From: Anastrepha obliqua
Taxonomy: Eukaryota > Arthropoda > Insecta > Diptera > Tephritidae
DNA: 64,000 nt
Direction: 5' to 3'
Assembly: GCF_027943255.1 (NCBI RefSeq)
Contig: NC_072897.1
Coordinates: forward strand, 57,250,406 to 57,314,405
Below are positions 53,249 through 64,000 of this stretch, in pieces; positions within the stretch are counted from its first letter, which is position 1, and each line of letters opens with the position of its first letter. The notes beneath the pieces are model-generated. The model did not search any database, was not told where the DNA came from, and saw only the letters and a list, made by a program, of their open reading frames with translations. The position numbers and the translations under genes were made by a program.

Positions 53249-54504
53249 TGAAGTGTTACCTATTCAAAACACCATAACTTTTTTGTGTGAAATTAGTTTT
53301 TATTGATTTCAAAGACAAAATTGTTTAAAAATGATTACAATTTTAACATATATTCACTTTAGCTCGATATGACCACCTTTTGCCTTGACTATAGCCTTCA
53401 AACGGTAAAAAAATGAGTTGCATGCTGCACGAATGTGATCTTGAGGTATTTTGGTATCGCTTTTTTCAGCGCATCCATACTGGCATATTTTTTAGTCCTC
53501 ACCTTGCTCTCCAAAATGGACCAGATGGAATAGCCCATCGGATTTGCGTCTGGCGAATTCGAAAGCCATTGTTCGGACGAAATGAAGTGTGGAACATGAT
53601 TTTTTAACCATTCTTGGTTCACACGAGCTTTATGAGACGGTGCCGAGTCCTGTTGGAACGTCCATGGTCTACGACCGAAATGTTTGCGTGTCCACGGCTC
53701 TAAAGCAGCTTCTAAAACACTTTCGCGATAATAACTCGCATTCACTTTGACACCAGGCTCGATAAAATCGATTGGAGAGCGTCCATCAGCGATCACTGCG
53801 GCACAAACCAATACTTGCGAAGGGAAATTGCTTCGAGTGGCCAACGTAGGCTCAAATTCTCGTATGAGCGTTCGGTCAAGTAAACACGATCGTTTTGAGT
53901 GTTTATGAACTGCTCAATTGGGAAATTTTTTTCATCAGAAAACACAATGTTAGGAAATTCGCCCCGTTCGTGCAAGCGCAACAACTCATTTGCTCTTTCG
54001 CACCGAACTTTGTTTTGCTGGAGTGAAAGATCGTGTGCTTTTTGGAACTTGTAAGCTTTGACCTTGAGCTCATTTTTCAATATGCGTCGAATGCTGTCTT
54101 GCGATATTTTCGGTTCGTTAGCCATTTTTCTTCCACTTCGACGTGGATTTCGTTCAAGTCGAGCCTTCACTTTCCAACCCATTTCTGGCGTTGTTGCGGT
54201 TTTTTTGATCCACCTCCATAGCGTTTTGCAATGCTACCAGTATCACTGTAATGTTTTATAGTGCGATACACAAACATTTTATTCACTTTGAGGTGGCTGA
54301 GCTCACGAACAATGGCTGGTTGGTATTTTCCAGCCAAATATAACGCAATCACACTATTACGTTTGAATTCCATTCAGCAAAACTGAGTCGCAAATGCGTT
54401 TGATGGCTTATAAACAATATATTGAACCGTCATTAGAACAATTTTGACGTTGATGTCATGAGCTGTTTTACAGATACAAGCAGTGTGAAGTCGGTAACAC
54501 TTCA
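53249..54504 (-). mobile_element. Full-length Tc1/mariner (DD37D-type) transposon
   Basis: A 1,256-bp element. Inverted ends TGAAGTGTTACC are flanked by TA (53247-53248 and 54505-54506), so it sits inside the ATAT target duplication of element 3. The minus strand carries a transposase spanning nearly the whole element, broken by two frameshifts. Confidence 0.9.
53398..54373 (-). pseudogene. DD37D-type transposase pseudogene
   Basis: Three overlapping frames. 54,373 on: MEFKRNSVIALYLAGKYQPA, the helix-turn-helix start. 54,182 on: basic linker and IVFSDEKNF, with the first catalytic Asp. 53,844 on: WTFQQDSAPSHKA with the second Asp, then SPDANPMGYSIWSILESKV. In this lineage the last block normally has Asp before YSIW; here it reads Gly, with 37 residues between it and the second Asp. 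Frameshifts lie near 54,175 and 53,850. The lost Asp would by itself abolish catalysis. Confidence 0.88.
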
Positions 54505-54526
54505 TATCGTTCAGCCTGTATATATA

Positions 54527-54817
54527 CAGTTTGTCAACAATGACTTTTGACTATAAATTCAATTTTGAAAATAATTCAATTTAGGAAAAAATATCACTCT
54601 TTATTTATCTTTGATGTGTCTTTTGCACTGATTTATATTTATTCACAGTATTTAAAGGGAATTAATAAAAAAAATTGAAAACTTGAAACAATTGAATTTC
54701 CTTCAGAACACTTACAAAGGAGCTTAACGAGGAGTGCGGAATTGTTGCCTATCATGAAGCAGTGCGTCATGCCATACTGCACCACAAATATTCATCGATA
54801 TCAGCATGAAAGAAACC
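54527..54817 (+). pseudogene. Tc1-like transposon, 5' part (split by BEL)
   Basis: Begins CAGTTTGTCAACAATGAC after TATATA, an end typical of Tc1-like elements. The plus strand later reads ELNEECGIVAYHEAVRHAIL, then HHKYSSISA, the HTH-to-linker region of a Tc1 transposase, up to KKP at the BEL insertion. It continues at 60,488. The first HTH is mostly missing. Confidence 0.7.
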
Positions 54818-55043
54818 GGTTGAGTCCAATTTAGTATTAGTTTAAAATACTTTAATGTTTTTCAATTCATGTTATTCGATATAATTTTCTGTGAACATAA
54901 GTAGGTTTTGTTTCAAATAATTGTGTATATATAGGGAATAGTTTGTAATAAAATTGAGAGAAAAAAATTGTAATTTCCATTGGAAAACAATGAGTTCTTA
55001 AATTTTAGAATTTTGCCGCAACGTCATCGTTTTGTGTTCATCA
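54818..55043 (+). repeat. 5' LTR of BEL element
   Basis: Starts GGTTGAGTCC (the right copy has TGTTGAGTCC) and ends TTCATCA. Contains an AATAAAATTGAGAG block near 54,950, possibly the polyadenylation signal. Confidence 0.92.
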
Positions 55044-55046
55044 TTT

Positions 55047-55062
55047 TGGTCCTTCGAGCCGG
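55047..55062 (+). other. Primer-binding site of BEL element (also repeated at 55206)
   Basis: TGGTCCTTCGAGCCGG, three bases inside the LTR, matches the complement of a tRNA end ...CCGGCTCGAAGGACCA. The same 16 bases with flanks ATTT and ATAT recur about 160 bases downstream (55,206-55,221) within a leader duplication. Confidence 0.7.
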
Positions 55063-55413
55063 ATATTTCATCGCTTCAATCAACTTGGTCCTATAGCAAC
55101 ATTAAGAATTGAGGATTCTCCCTGCAGCGAATTTATAGCCGCCTTCAAGATTCTTCCCGCATTATTGGTTCTTCCTGCATATTAAGGATTCTCCCCGCAA
55201 CATTTTGGTCCTTCGAGCCGGATATAGTCACTCCACTTGCCTTTTGCATATACGCATTCGCTTGTGTACATACATACGCGTAGCAAAAGGCGCAACGAAT
55301 ATTAAGAAAATTATTTTTGTGCATTAAATCCTATGTACGTTTGTGCAGCCGTTCCTGCATTTAACATCGCGAAACTTCTAAAAACCCGTCGTTGCTTTTC
55401 TGTTACATTAAAA

Positions 55414-58400
55414 ATGTCGAATTCTACTAAAACGCGCGATTCTGCCCTCAATGCCATTAAACGGTATATGGCAAAAAGTATTGATGAGGGATTCACTATG
55501 GATGCAGAAAATATGGCAAGCTACTTTCAGTTATTGAGTGAACAGTTCGTTTTAACGTTGCTCAAGACGCTGTAGAAACTACTTGTGGTGCCGATGTTAT
55601 TGAAATTGAAGAAAATGTGCGTATCCAAGCCGAAATTTGGTACTCTACAACTTGAGCCGCGTGAAAAATTGTCGTACTAAATCGAAAGATAGCTCTACAA
55701 AGGCATCTGTGTCCACGGTTATACGTTTACCGAAAATGGAGTTGCCCACATTCTCCGGTGACTCTACAGAATGGATTGGTTATTTCGACGCGTTTTCCTC
55801 GTTAGTTGATAGTAACTCTGCTTTATCAGATGGACAAAAGTTGCACTATCTCCGAAGCTGCTTGAAAGGTGACGCGTTGAAAATTATCAGTGGTTTTAAA
55901 ATATGTGACGCAAATTACATTGAAGCTTGGGGTCTATTAACATCGTGGTATATAGTTATTCGCGTAATTGTGGAATCTCATCTTCGCGCGTTGGCTGAAA
56001 TTAAAAGAGCTACGCATGACAATGCTGACGCAATCAAAGGTGTAATTGATGCGTTCCAACAGCATATTCGCGAGCTTAAGGCATTGGGTCGTCCGATTGA
56101 TTTTTGGGATGATTGGTTGGTACATGAGGTCGTCAGTAAGTTGACATTCGAAACGCGTAAGCAGTGGGAGTTATCGCTCGTTAGTGATGATCCTCCATCT
56201 TTTGAGCAACTAATAACATTTTTAGAGATAAGATGTCGATCGTTATCGATGTTTTCGTCGTCAACAACATCAGTACTAATTAAGGTTAAAACTGCATCAG
56301 CAAGCAAGTCGACAAATGTGTTTCACGCGATATAAGAACATAATAACGTGTGTGCATATTGTAGTGGACCTCATAAAATTTACAGTTGTGAAAAATTTCG
56401 TGAATTGGACTTGCCCACGAAATCACAGTTCGTGAAGCAAGGTCGCATATGTTTCAACTGCTTAAGTTCAGGTCACTATAAAGACCGTTGTAACAGTGCT
56501 TCCACTTGCCGCATGTGTAAACAACGTCATCACACCCTGTTGCACGGTGCTTTGCATTCAACGACCGTTACCGCAATGAACAATTACATCGGCAACGCGA
56601 CACATCCGTTATGCGCTGCTGACGCCACATCAAAGGTAAGCGCAAAAACTTTTGAACTTCCAGCAAGCGTCGACGTTCCACGCGTTTCTTCATGCCTGAA
56701 CTCGAGCTCCAGTCCACACATAGCGGTAGAAAGAGTTGTGCTGTTATCCACCGCATTAGTGAAGGTACGTGACTGTTCTGGTAATTGGCAGCCCGCACGT
56801 GCCCTTTTCGATTCTGGATCACATGCTTCCTTTGTGACCGAGGCGTGTGTGCAACGCTTAGGCCTGCCGCGATCAACATCTGAAGTTAACATTACTGGAA
56901 TTGGGTCAGCGCAAGGAGAACGAGCTAGAGGTGAAGTATCACTTTCACTTTCTTCTTTCTCTACAAATCAATGCTTTACTTTCAAAACGTTAATTCTGTC
57001 TAAAATTACAAGCGAGTTGCCAACACAGACTATAGCTACTTCATCGCGGCCACATATCCGAGGTTTGTTTTTAGCCGATCCCCATTTTATGAAGCCTGGG
57101 CGGGTCGATATATTGATTGATATGGATGTTATGGATCAACTGATCTTTACAGAACTTCGTAAGGGTCCATCTGGAGCTCCTATGGCTCAACTGACGATCT
57201 TTGGGTGGACTCTGTTTGGAAGCGTGAATGGATCTGAGCCTGATATGCCACGCTTACAGTCGTTACATTGCGATGTTCATTTGGATCGAGCATTAAACAA
57301 GCTATGGGAGTTAGAGGAAGCTCCGCAAAAAACGTATGAGGAGCGTTACTGTGAAGACCATTTTGAAACAACGCATCGAAGGGAACCTAACGGACGGTTT
57401 GTCGTCGAATCGCCGCTGAAGCCCGATGTAGCTCTGGGAGAGTCGCGAAACTTTGCTATCCGTAATTTGTTATGACTTGAAAGAAGACTCGCTTGTGACT
57501 CCGATCTTCGTTTACGCTACAATGAATTCATGAATGAACTCATTGACATGAAACATATGCAGGTCACGTCAGAGACTATGAATCTAACGTATTATTTGCC
57601 TCATCATCCTGTTTTAAAGGAAAGTAGTATCACGACCAAATTGAGGGTTGTACTTAACGCGTCCGCAAAATCGACTTCCGGAAATTCGCTGAATGAAGCA
57701 TTATTTGTAGGACCTCAATTGCAAGAAGATTTGTACACGATCTTACTCCGCTATGCTGTAACGGCAGATGTCGCCAAAATGTATCGTCAAATCTGCGTAT
57801 CCTTAAAACACGCCGATTTGCAGCGCATCGTATGGCGTAGCCACCCATCCCTGCCTATCCAAGATTTTCGCATGGTTCGCGTAACGTACGGAGTGGCAGC
57901 TGCGTCTCATCTAGCTGTCCGATCACTTCAACAGACGGCAGGAGAGTCGTCGAATGGTTGTGCTAGGGCTGTTAGTGTTATTCTCAAGGATTTTTACATG
58001 GATGATCTACTTACTGGTGCATCTAGTAAAGAAGAACTTCGATTGTTGCAGCAAAATATTTCCGAAATATTGAGGGAAGGGGGGTTTGAACTTCGTAAGT
58101 GGGCATCGAACTGCGCTGAACTAATCATAAGCATTTCCAATGCATCTACGAACATATCACATTATATTGTCGACGATAAGGATGTTCACGCTTTAGGTCT
58201 TATCTGGAACACAGAAGGAGACTACCTCACGTTTACCATTAACTTGAGGGAACCGCCAGTTAAGTTGACCAAGCGCATGTTTCTATTAGATGCAAGTATG
58301 CTCTTCGATCCTCTAGGCCTACTTGCTCCCGTAACTATAAATTCAAAAATTTGGTTTCAAGACATATGGCGCACTAAGGTAGGTTGGGATGATATCATTC

Positions 58401-60189
58401 CTGAGTCTATCGCAACGAAGTGGTTGGAGCATCGCATAGAACTCAAGCAATTGGCACATTTGAAGGTGAGCCGTTGGTTTGGTACTGAAGTAGCTGGGTC
58501 ATTTACGCAATTGCACGTATTCGCAGACGCGTCCGAGCGCGCTTACGCCGCCGTTTTGTATGCATGAACAACACAAAGCGACGGTAGCATTACTGTGTCA
58601 TTAATTTTGTCGAAACCCAAGGTAGCTCCGCTTAAGCCGACAACGTTGCCACGTCTTGATGGTGACGTCATCAATTGTGGTGGGCTGGTCCCATTTTCCT
58701 GAAAAGCACTGAACAATTGTGGAAGCAGAAAATATCTAAAGAGTACACTACAGAGCTGGGCATACGAAATAGTATTCGTGTCCATGTGACTAATTCTACA
58801 GATTATTGGTCCGTGATGGCAAAATACTCATCGTATTCTAAGCTGCGTCGATTTATTTCCTACGTTTTACGCTTTTTGACTAACATTCGGGCTAACAGAC
58901 GGCTTAATGTTATAAAACGTTTTGGTACACCGTGTTGCCAAGAGTTATTTGAAGCTGAATTTCGCCTAATCAGGTATACGCAACGGTTTTATTTTTCTAA
59001 TGAAATTTCTCTTTGCAGCGCTAAAAGACCAATCCCACTTCGCAGTAGTCTTTTGCGTCTGCAGTCCTTTCTGGATGGGACTTGTGTTCTACGTGTTGGA
59101 GGAAGAATAAAAAATGATGAAGTCGCTCCAGATGTTAGGCATCCCATTATCTTGCCTAAGAATTGTCCGCTTGTTAAGTTAATAATCTGCGAAATACACA
59201 AGGTCACTTTGCACGCTGGGCCCCGCATTATGCAAACTGTCTTGCAACGTGGTTATTGGGTTATCGGCGCTCCGTAATATATACCATAAGTGCGTGAAAT
59301 GCACTTATTTGTACCGCAATCTTACCACACAAGTCATGGGTGATCTACCTGTCATTCGCGCAACCTACGCCCGTTGTTTTACTCACACTGCTGTTGATTT
59401 CGCTGGACCTTACCTCTACAAGTTCACCCAAGGAAGAGGAGCTAAGGCTACCAAAGGCTACATCTGCTCGTTCATTTGTATGTGCACTCGATGCATCTCG
59501 AATTTGTTGGTGACCTGTCAATACCAGCATTCCTAAATGCGTTTAAAAGGTTCACAAATCGTCGAGGTTTTTGTAAGGGCATGACATCAGATAACGGTAC
59601 AAATTTCGTTGGAGCCGGGAAGGAGTTGCGCATTGCATTTCAACAGTGCATGGCTGATATTAAATTTCGCACTTTCTTTGCGGATTCGAATATCGAATGG
59701 CGTTTTAATCCACCGGCTGCACCCCATATGGGAGGTTACTGGGATACTGGAGTCAAACGTGTCAAGTATCATTCGTCGCGTACTAGGAGAAGTTCCACTA
59801 TCATACGAAGAGTTCAACACACTTTTGACTGAAATAGAAGCTTGCGTAAACTCTCGCCCACTCTGTGACAACTCTGAAGCTGCTGGTGACTTAGAAGTTC
59901 TAACTCCCGGACATTTCATAGTCGGTGAACCGCTTAAGTCAATACCAAGTGGTTTCGTTCTTCACGCAACATTGAAGAAGGGGATGTGGTTGCTGTTTTC
60001 AACCAGCCTAACCCTCCGACAAAGTGGACGATTGCACGAGTGATCAAATGTCATCATGGTACCGATGGACGCGTAAGAGTAGTTACGTTGAAAACACCGC
60101 ATGGCGAATTGGTTCGCCCTATAGTCAAACTTTGCCTTTTGCCAACGAAAGGAGATTTATTTTATGAAGAAACTAATAACTTATCGTAA
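55414..60189 (+). pseudogene. BEL/Pao gag-pol polyprotein, degraded
   Basis: The ATG at 55414 opens MSNSTKTRDSALNAIKRYMA. Gag core is RLPKMELPTFSGDSTEWIGY (about 55,720). Zinc knuckles are CAYCSGPHKIYSC and CFNCLSSGHYKDRC (56,350-56,500). The protease (ARALFDSGSHASFV) lies at 56,795. RT has LRVVLNASAKSTSGNSLN and FYMDDLLTGA (YMDD near 57,995). RNase H starts at about 58,515 (HVFADASERAYAAVLYA), then is cut: KPTTLPRLDG passes directly to the WWAGPIFL block, about 250-300 residues short. Integrase has HKVTLHAG...HKCVKC, D in VDFAGP and D in SDNGTNF. The usual GGxWE Glu reads GGYWDTGVK. Stops near 55,573, 56,333, 57,473, 58,565 and 59,275. Confidence 0.88.
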
Positions 60190-60262
60190 ATTTTTGTCAA
60201 GGTTTTTCATTCTTTTTAATATTTCATTTGGAACTTATTCAGATAGTTCAAGGGCGGCGGTA

Positions 60263-60487
60263 TGTTGAGTCCAATTTAGTATTAGTTTAAAATACTTTAA
60301 TGTTTTTCAACTCATGTTATTCGATATAATTTTCTGTGAACATAAGTAGGTTTTGTTTCAAATAATTGATGTATAGGGAAAATAGTTTGTAATAAAATTG
60401 AGAGAAAAAAATTGTAATTTCCATTGAAAAACAACGAGTTCTTAAATTTTGGAATTTTGCCGCAACATCATCGTTTTGTGTTCATCA
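60263..60487 (+). repeat. 3' LTR of BEL element
   Basis: A 225-bp partner of 54818-55043. A purine-rich AAGGGCGGCGG precedes it (about 60,250-60,260), a weak polypurine tract. Confidence 0.9.
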
Positions 60488-61000
60488 AAACCATTGCTGT
60501 CTGCACAAAATGTAGAAAAAACGGCTGTCTTTTGCTTTGAACCACTTTTCCGAACAAGAAGATTGTTGGGACGACGTTATATTTTGCGATGAGACAATGA
60601 TAATGCTGTACTACAACGATGGACCGACTAGAGTATGAGGCAAGCCCTTGACAGCCTTACAAAATCGAAATAACACTCACTCGGCCAATTTTGGAAAAAA
60701 TTCTGTTATGGTTTGAGGATGTATTTCAAGTAAAGGAGGAGGAGACTGGTGTTTATTGACGGCACAATAGACACAAACAATATTTAGTCGGCAGCTCACA
60801 GTCCCGACACAAACGTGATTGAAAATGTGTGGGCCTTTTTGAAGAAAAGAGTCCATAAAAGACATGCAAATAATGCAACAACATTAAAAACTGCAGTAAT
60901 TGAAGAATGACAGGATATACCGAACGTATACGGCATAAATTAATTGGTCCATTCTATGAAAAAGCGCCGCATTCGTGAGCAAACCAATGGTATGAGCATT
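60488..61000 (+). pseudogene. Tc1-like transposase, 3' part (split by BEL)
   Basis: Continues 54,817: LLSAQNVEK, then DVIFCDETMIMLYYNDGPTR with the first catalytic Asp (60,575-60,625). After a gap comes FIDGTIDTNN, then SPDTNVIENVWAFLKKRVHK with the Glu in IENVW (60,795-60,855). It is shortened: the QDNDPKH block with the second Asp is missing between about 60,780 and 60,795. The 3' terminal repeat was not found. Confidence 0.78.
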
Positions 61001-62059
61001 AGGGTGGCCGTTATTATTAAAACAGCTAACAGCTAAAAAACTACCAAATATTAAATTTCAAGCCAATAGTATTGTGAAGGTTAAATTTAAAAAAAATTAA
61101 GCAAAGAGGGGCTAACTTTTAATTCTCTAAAAATAAGTACCTTACATTAAAAAAATATGTAAGTGTAAACAATTCAGTAAGTGCTCAAATAACTTCTTGC
61201 AATGATTCAGTTTTCTGATATTGTTTGACTATAACTAGGTTTTCAATTTATATTTTCTTTTTGCAAAGTGCACGTGCCCACTCATAAAAGAATCTTGTTG
61301 TTGTGATTGTTCTTAAAAAAATAAAGTTCAAAACGAATGGTTTTTTTTTGTGTTGTACTTTCTTTCTATTGCTGTACGCTGGTTACATTGATATCACTAA
61401 GCTGGATATCTGGATGCTTGTGAAATTCAATCATTGGTCGGCTACTTGATCATTTTACAATATTTTATTTTAAGTTAATTTCTTAATGAATGTTCGATTT
61501 CGATTATACTGTCGGGGTTTTTGTGGTTGTAGTTTTCGGGAATCGTCGGCAAACGTACCATTTGTAAACACTGAGTTCCGTCTTTTCACGTTTGCGGAAC
61601 TGTTCATTGCTTTTTTCCACTGTTCTTGCGTCTCGAAACTTCTACTCGACCATTTCTACTGACTGATTGAATTTTAGTGCGCATATGTGACCGTCAAACT
61701 ATGTGTTTATAAAGCGCAATTTGCGTTCTCATATTTCTTGTGTTCTACTTAAAACAGAAAATATAATTATTAATTGGCGAAGTGACGTTCTACTTCGGAA
61801 ATTTATTTATTGGGATCCGAGAATCCACAAATAATTGGCTCCAAACTACCATCAAAAAAACAAACATTGTCCGTTTTTTTTTCAATCATCGTACTGTAAA
61901 ATAACTATTCGTGCAAGTGCAAAGTTAGCTATAAAAGAAGTGTGCATATTTGGGGAAAAGGCACACATTCCAGTTCGAAAAGAACAACATTGTATAGAAA
62001 AAGTGGAAAAGCTTTATCAAGAACGGCAAAATCTTCAAAAGAATAAAAATAAAAATTTC
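61001..62059. other. AT-rich spacer, nothing recognised
   Basis: No recognised domain. An 87-codon plus frame at 61,835-62,098 ends within the reversed LINE tail and has only a Lys/Gln-rich stretch. I see no support for it as a gene. Confidence 0.45.
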
Positions 62060-63640
62060 GAGGTTTTACAACCTCGAAATTATAACTGCCAACAGTGACG
62101 TGGGTGCCGATACGCGAGTGCACCGAATGTTTGTGTGAAGACAGGAGGTTCTTCATTTTGTCCTCGTTCACCACCAGACCCATTCGCTTTGCCTATTTAT
62201 CCAGTTTGGAAAAGACAGAACTAACAGCGCGGTTGATATTGACCTCATCGGCCTACGCCAACAATTGTTTGCCTTATAAAATATTGTGCCTGAGCGATTA
62301 AGTTCTGCGGCTCGTACGATGCTCTCCAACATAATGTTAAAGAAGTCACACGACAGCGAGTCACTCCGTCTGAAACCCCGTTTGGTATCAAATGGCTCGG
62401 AGAGGTCCTTCCCAAATCTGACGGCGCTGCTGGTGTTGAGCAACGTCATCTTGCAAAACCGTATTAGTTTTGCGGGAACAATTCAGACATCGCGGCATTC
62501 AAGAAATACCTTTTCGTACTGTCGAATGTGTCGATTCTAATATTTGGTCGATGGTAGACTTTGCAGGTCTAAAGCCACACTAATAAGGTCCAATCAGTTG
62601 GTTGATGGTGGGCTTCAGCCTTTCACACAATACACTCACTAGAACCTTATAGGCGATATTTAGAAGACTAATCCCGCGGTAATTGGGGCAGATTGCAGGA
62701 TCACCCTTCTTATGGATTGGGCAAAGCAAACTTAAATTCCAATCGGCAGGCATGCTTTCATCCGACCATATTTTGCATAGAAGCTGATGCATGCACCTTA
62801 CCAGTTCCTCGCCGCCATGTTTGAATAGCTCAGCCGGCAGTCCGTCGGCGCCCGCGGCTTTGTTGTTCTTTAGCCGCGTCATGGTCCGGTAGCGGAACGT
62901 CAATTCCGTCGTCGACGATTGGGGTATCGGGATCTTCACATTCTCTGTGACATTTTCAGGTGTTGTTCCTGTTGGCCAGCATCTTAAGCTCCTCGCACTC
63001 ATGTATTTCGGCCCCTCGTTTCTTCTTTCGGATAATACGTCTCTCCTCCTTTTTTAGCTCGCGGTAACGATCCAAACATGGCTCGTGTTGCACCCGATCG
63101 CAGCGTGGTTCTATAGGGGGCATCCTTTCTTTCTGCGGCAGCATGACATTCCTCGTTGTACGTACATCTAATACACTAGAAGCGTGTCTTCCATCTGTCA
63201 CAGCATAATCGATCTGGTTTCGCGTTTTTCGATCAGAAGACAGCCAGGTAGCTTGGTGTATCTTTATATGCTGGAATCTGGTGCTGCAGACTACCATGTT
63301 TTGGGCCCCGGCGAAGTCGATCAGCCTCTGTCCGTTACCGGACAGGCTTGTGCGGCTGAATTTTCCGGTGTTGAAGTCGCCAAGCACGATTTTTATGTTG
63401 TGGCGGAGGCAGCTCTCATAGCAACGCTCCAAGCGCTCATAGAAGGAATCTTTGGTCGCATCGTTCTTCTCTTCCATCCGGACGTGGGCGCAAATTAGCG
63501 AGATGTTAAAAAAACGCGCTCGGATGCGTATAATTGCGAGACGCTCGTCCATCGGAGTGAGCGACACTACTTGGCGGCGAAGTCTCTCTCCCACAACAAA
63601 TCCGACACCAAATTTGCGCTCTTTTACATGTGTCATATGC
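62060..63640 (-). pseudogene. Non-LTR retrotransposon fragment (EN-RT; RTE/CR1-like)
   Basis: Minus-strand ORF2 remnant. Endonuclease 63,636-62,956: KIVLGDFNTGKFSRTSLSGNG (acidic/Asn block) and ATWLSSDRKTRNQIDYAVTD (the catalytic SDR/H region). RT at 63,002-62,580: KAAGADGLPAELFKHGGEEL, then LLCPIHKKGDPAICPNYRGISLL. Below 62,580 frames alternate: CGFRPAKSTIDQI, MGLVVNEDKMKNLLSS, and GSYNFEVV near 62,060. The YADD box region is lost (it should lie near 62,250). The 5' and 3' limits are truncated. RNase H is absent, unlike the other two LINEs. Confidence 0.8.
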
Positions 63641-64000
63641 CTACGAGTATTTCAGTTATTATAGCAAATGTTTACTAATTAAGACGCGACTACAACTTTT
63701 AATACAATAGATAACGCATTTATTTTAGTTTTAATGTAGAATTAGGACAGTATTTCAATTAGTTCAATATTTCACAAGACTTCGTGTGTTGCTTAATCCA
63801 TCGGTAACGGGTACTACTGCTCAACTGAACGGTCATCCACAGAGATGTATTTTTAAGGTTATGACAGCGTTGCCACATAAGTGACAGCTCGGCCACTCCT
63901 GCAGGTAAATCGCCCTCGATTTCATGGTCGGAATCATCATCGTCAAGTTCAGGTGCACTACTGCACCAACTTTTTATTTTGTCTGATGTGTAAACTGAGC
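63641..64000. other. Window end, nothing recognised
   Basis: AT-rich to 63,780, then moderately GC-balanced sequence with no open frame or family I recognise. The feature may continue beyond the window. Confidence 0.4.

Larger units (their letters stand above)
54818..60487 (+). mobile_element. BEL/Pao LTR retrotransposon
   Basis: A 5,670-bp element with LTRs of 226 and 225 bp that differ at about ten positions, making it the oldest LTR element here. Target duplication is AAACC (54813-54817 and 60488-60492), the 5-bp length expected for BEL. LTRs run TGTTGAGTCC...GTTCATCA (the first base is G in the left copy). The PBS is TGGTCCTTCGAGCCGG. One gag-pol unit follows, with stops, frameshifts and an internal deletion. 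It interrupts a Tc1-like transposon. Confidence 0.93.

Noticed and set aside
61835..62098. 87-codon plus-strand frame
   Set aside because: Overlaps the reverse LINE tail near its end. No conserved motif and no promoter or splice evidence.

Overview
The window is AT-rich animal DNA with no convincing host gene. It is a dense, nested assembly of transposable elements. The mix (insect errantivirus-type Ty3/gypsy elements, mdg1/412-type gypsy, BEL/Pao, P-superfamily, pogo/Tigger, several Tc1/mariner lineages, RNase-H-bearing non-LTR elements, a tRNA-derived SINE and abundant TATGTACATA-type microsatellite) points to a higher fly (Diptera), perhaps a tephritid-like fruit fly. That assignment is an inference from repeat content. 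No rRNA gene, CRISPR or bacterial feature was seen.

Layout. 1-2330 is a near-perfect copy of 12537-14842; both carry the same internally deleted mariner. Between them lie a repeat-family unit (2331-2689, 9702-9920, 11845-12536), a full gypsy/errantivirus element on the minus strand (2690-9701, TSD TGCA) and a pogo/Tigger-like transposon (9921-11842, TSD TA). 30.7-32.1 kb holds a related unit without the gypsy element, giving an empty-site comparison. 15.4-16.4 kb is a fold-back block. 17877-25934 is a second errantivirus element (plus strand, TSD TATA) with a leader made of repeated hairpin units. 26.5-29 kb holds a tRNA-derived SINE and a P-type transposase pseudogene; 29605-30356 is an internally deleted mariner.

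32.1-35 kb is a decayed non-LTR element split by a TIR transposon with exact 5-bp TSDs (32379-34198, Transib-like). 35.7-39.5 kb holds scattered mariner, BEL, Tc1 and SINE fragments. 41691-45620 is a mariner-type transposon split by an RNase-H-bearing LINE. 46285-53245 is an mdg1/412-type gypsy element (minus strand, TSD ATAT) with two small ORFs ahead of gag, one encoding a predicted myristoylated membrane protein. A Tc1/mariner transposon (53249-54504) sits in the target duplication of that element. 54818-60487 is a BEL/Pao element (TSD AAACC) that split a Tc1 transposon. 62.06-63.64 kb is an RTE/CR1-like LINE fragment.

How the parts work together: within each LTR element, gag (capsid), pol (protease, reverse transcriptase, RNase H, integrase) and, in two elements, env form a retrovirus-like cassette between LTRs, with a primer-binding site and/or polypurine tract. 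The two errantivirus-like elements share a gag-pol junction with a TTTTTTA slippery heptamer and an overlapping -1 pol frame. All elements carry at least one visible lesion in a coding region. LTR divergence judged by eye gives the order (youngest first): gypsy 2690-9701, gypsy 17877-25934, mdg1-type 46285-53245, BEL 54818-60487.
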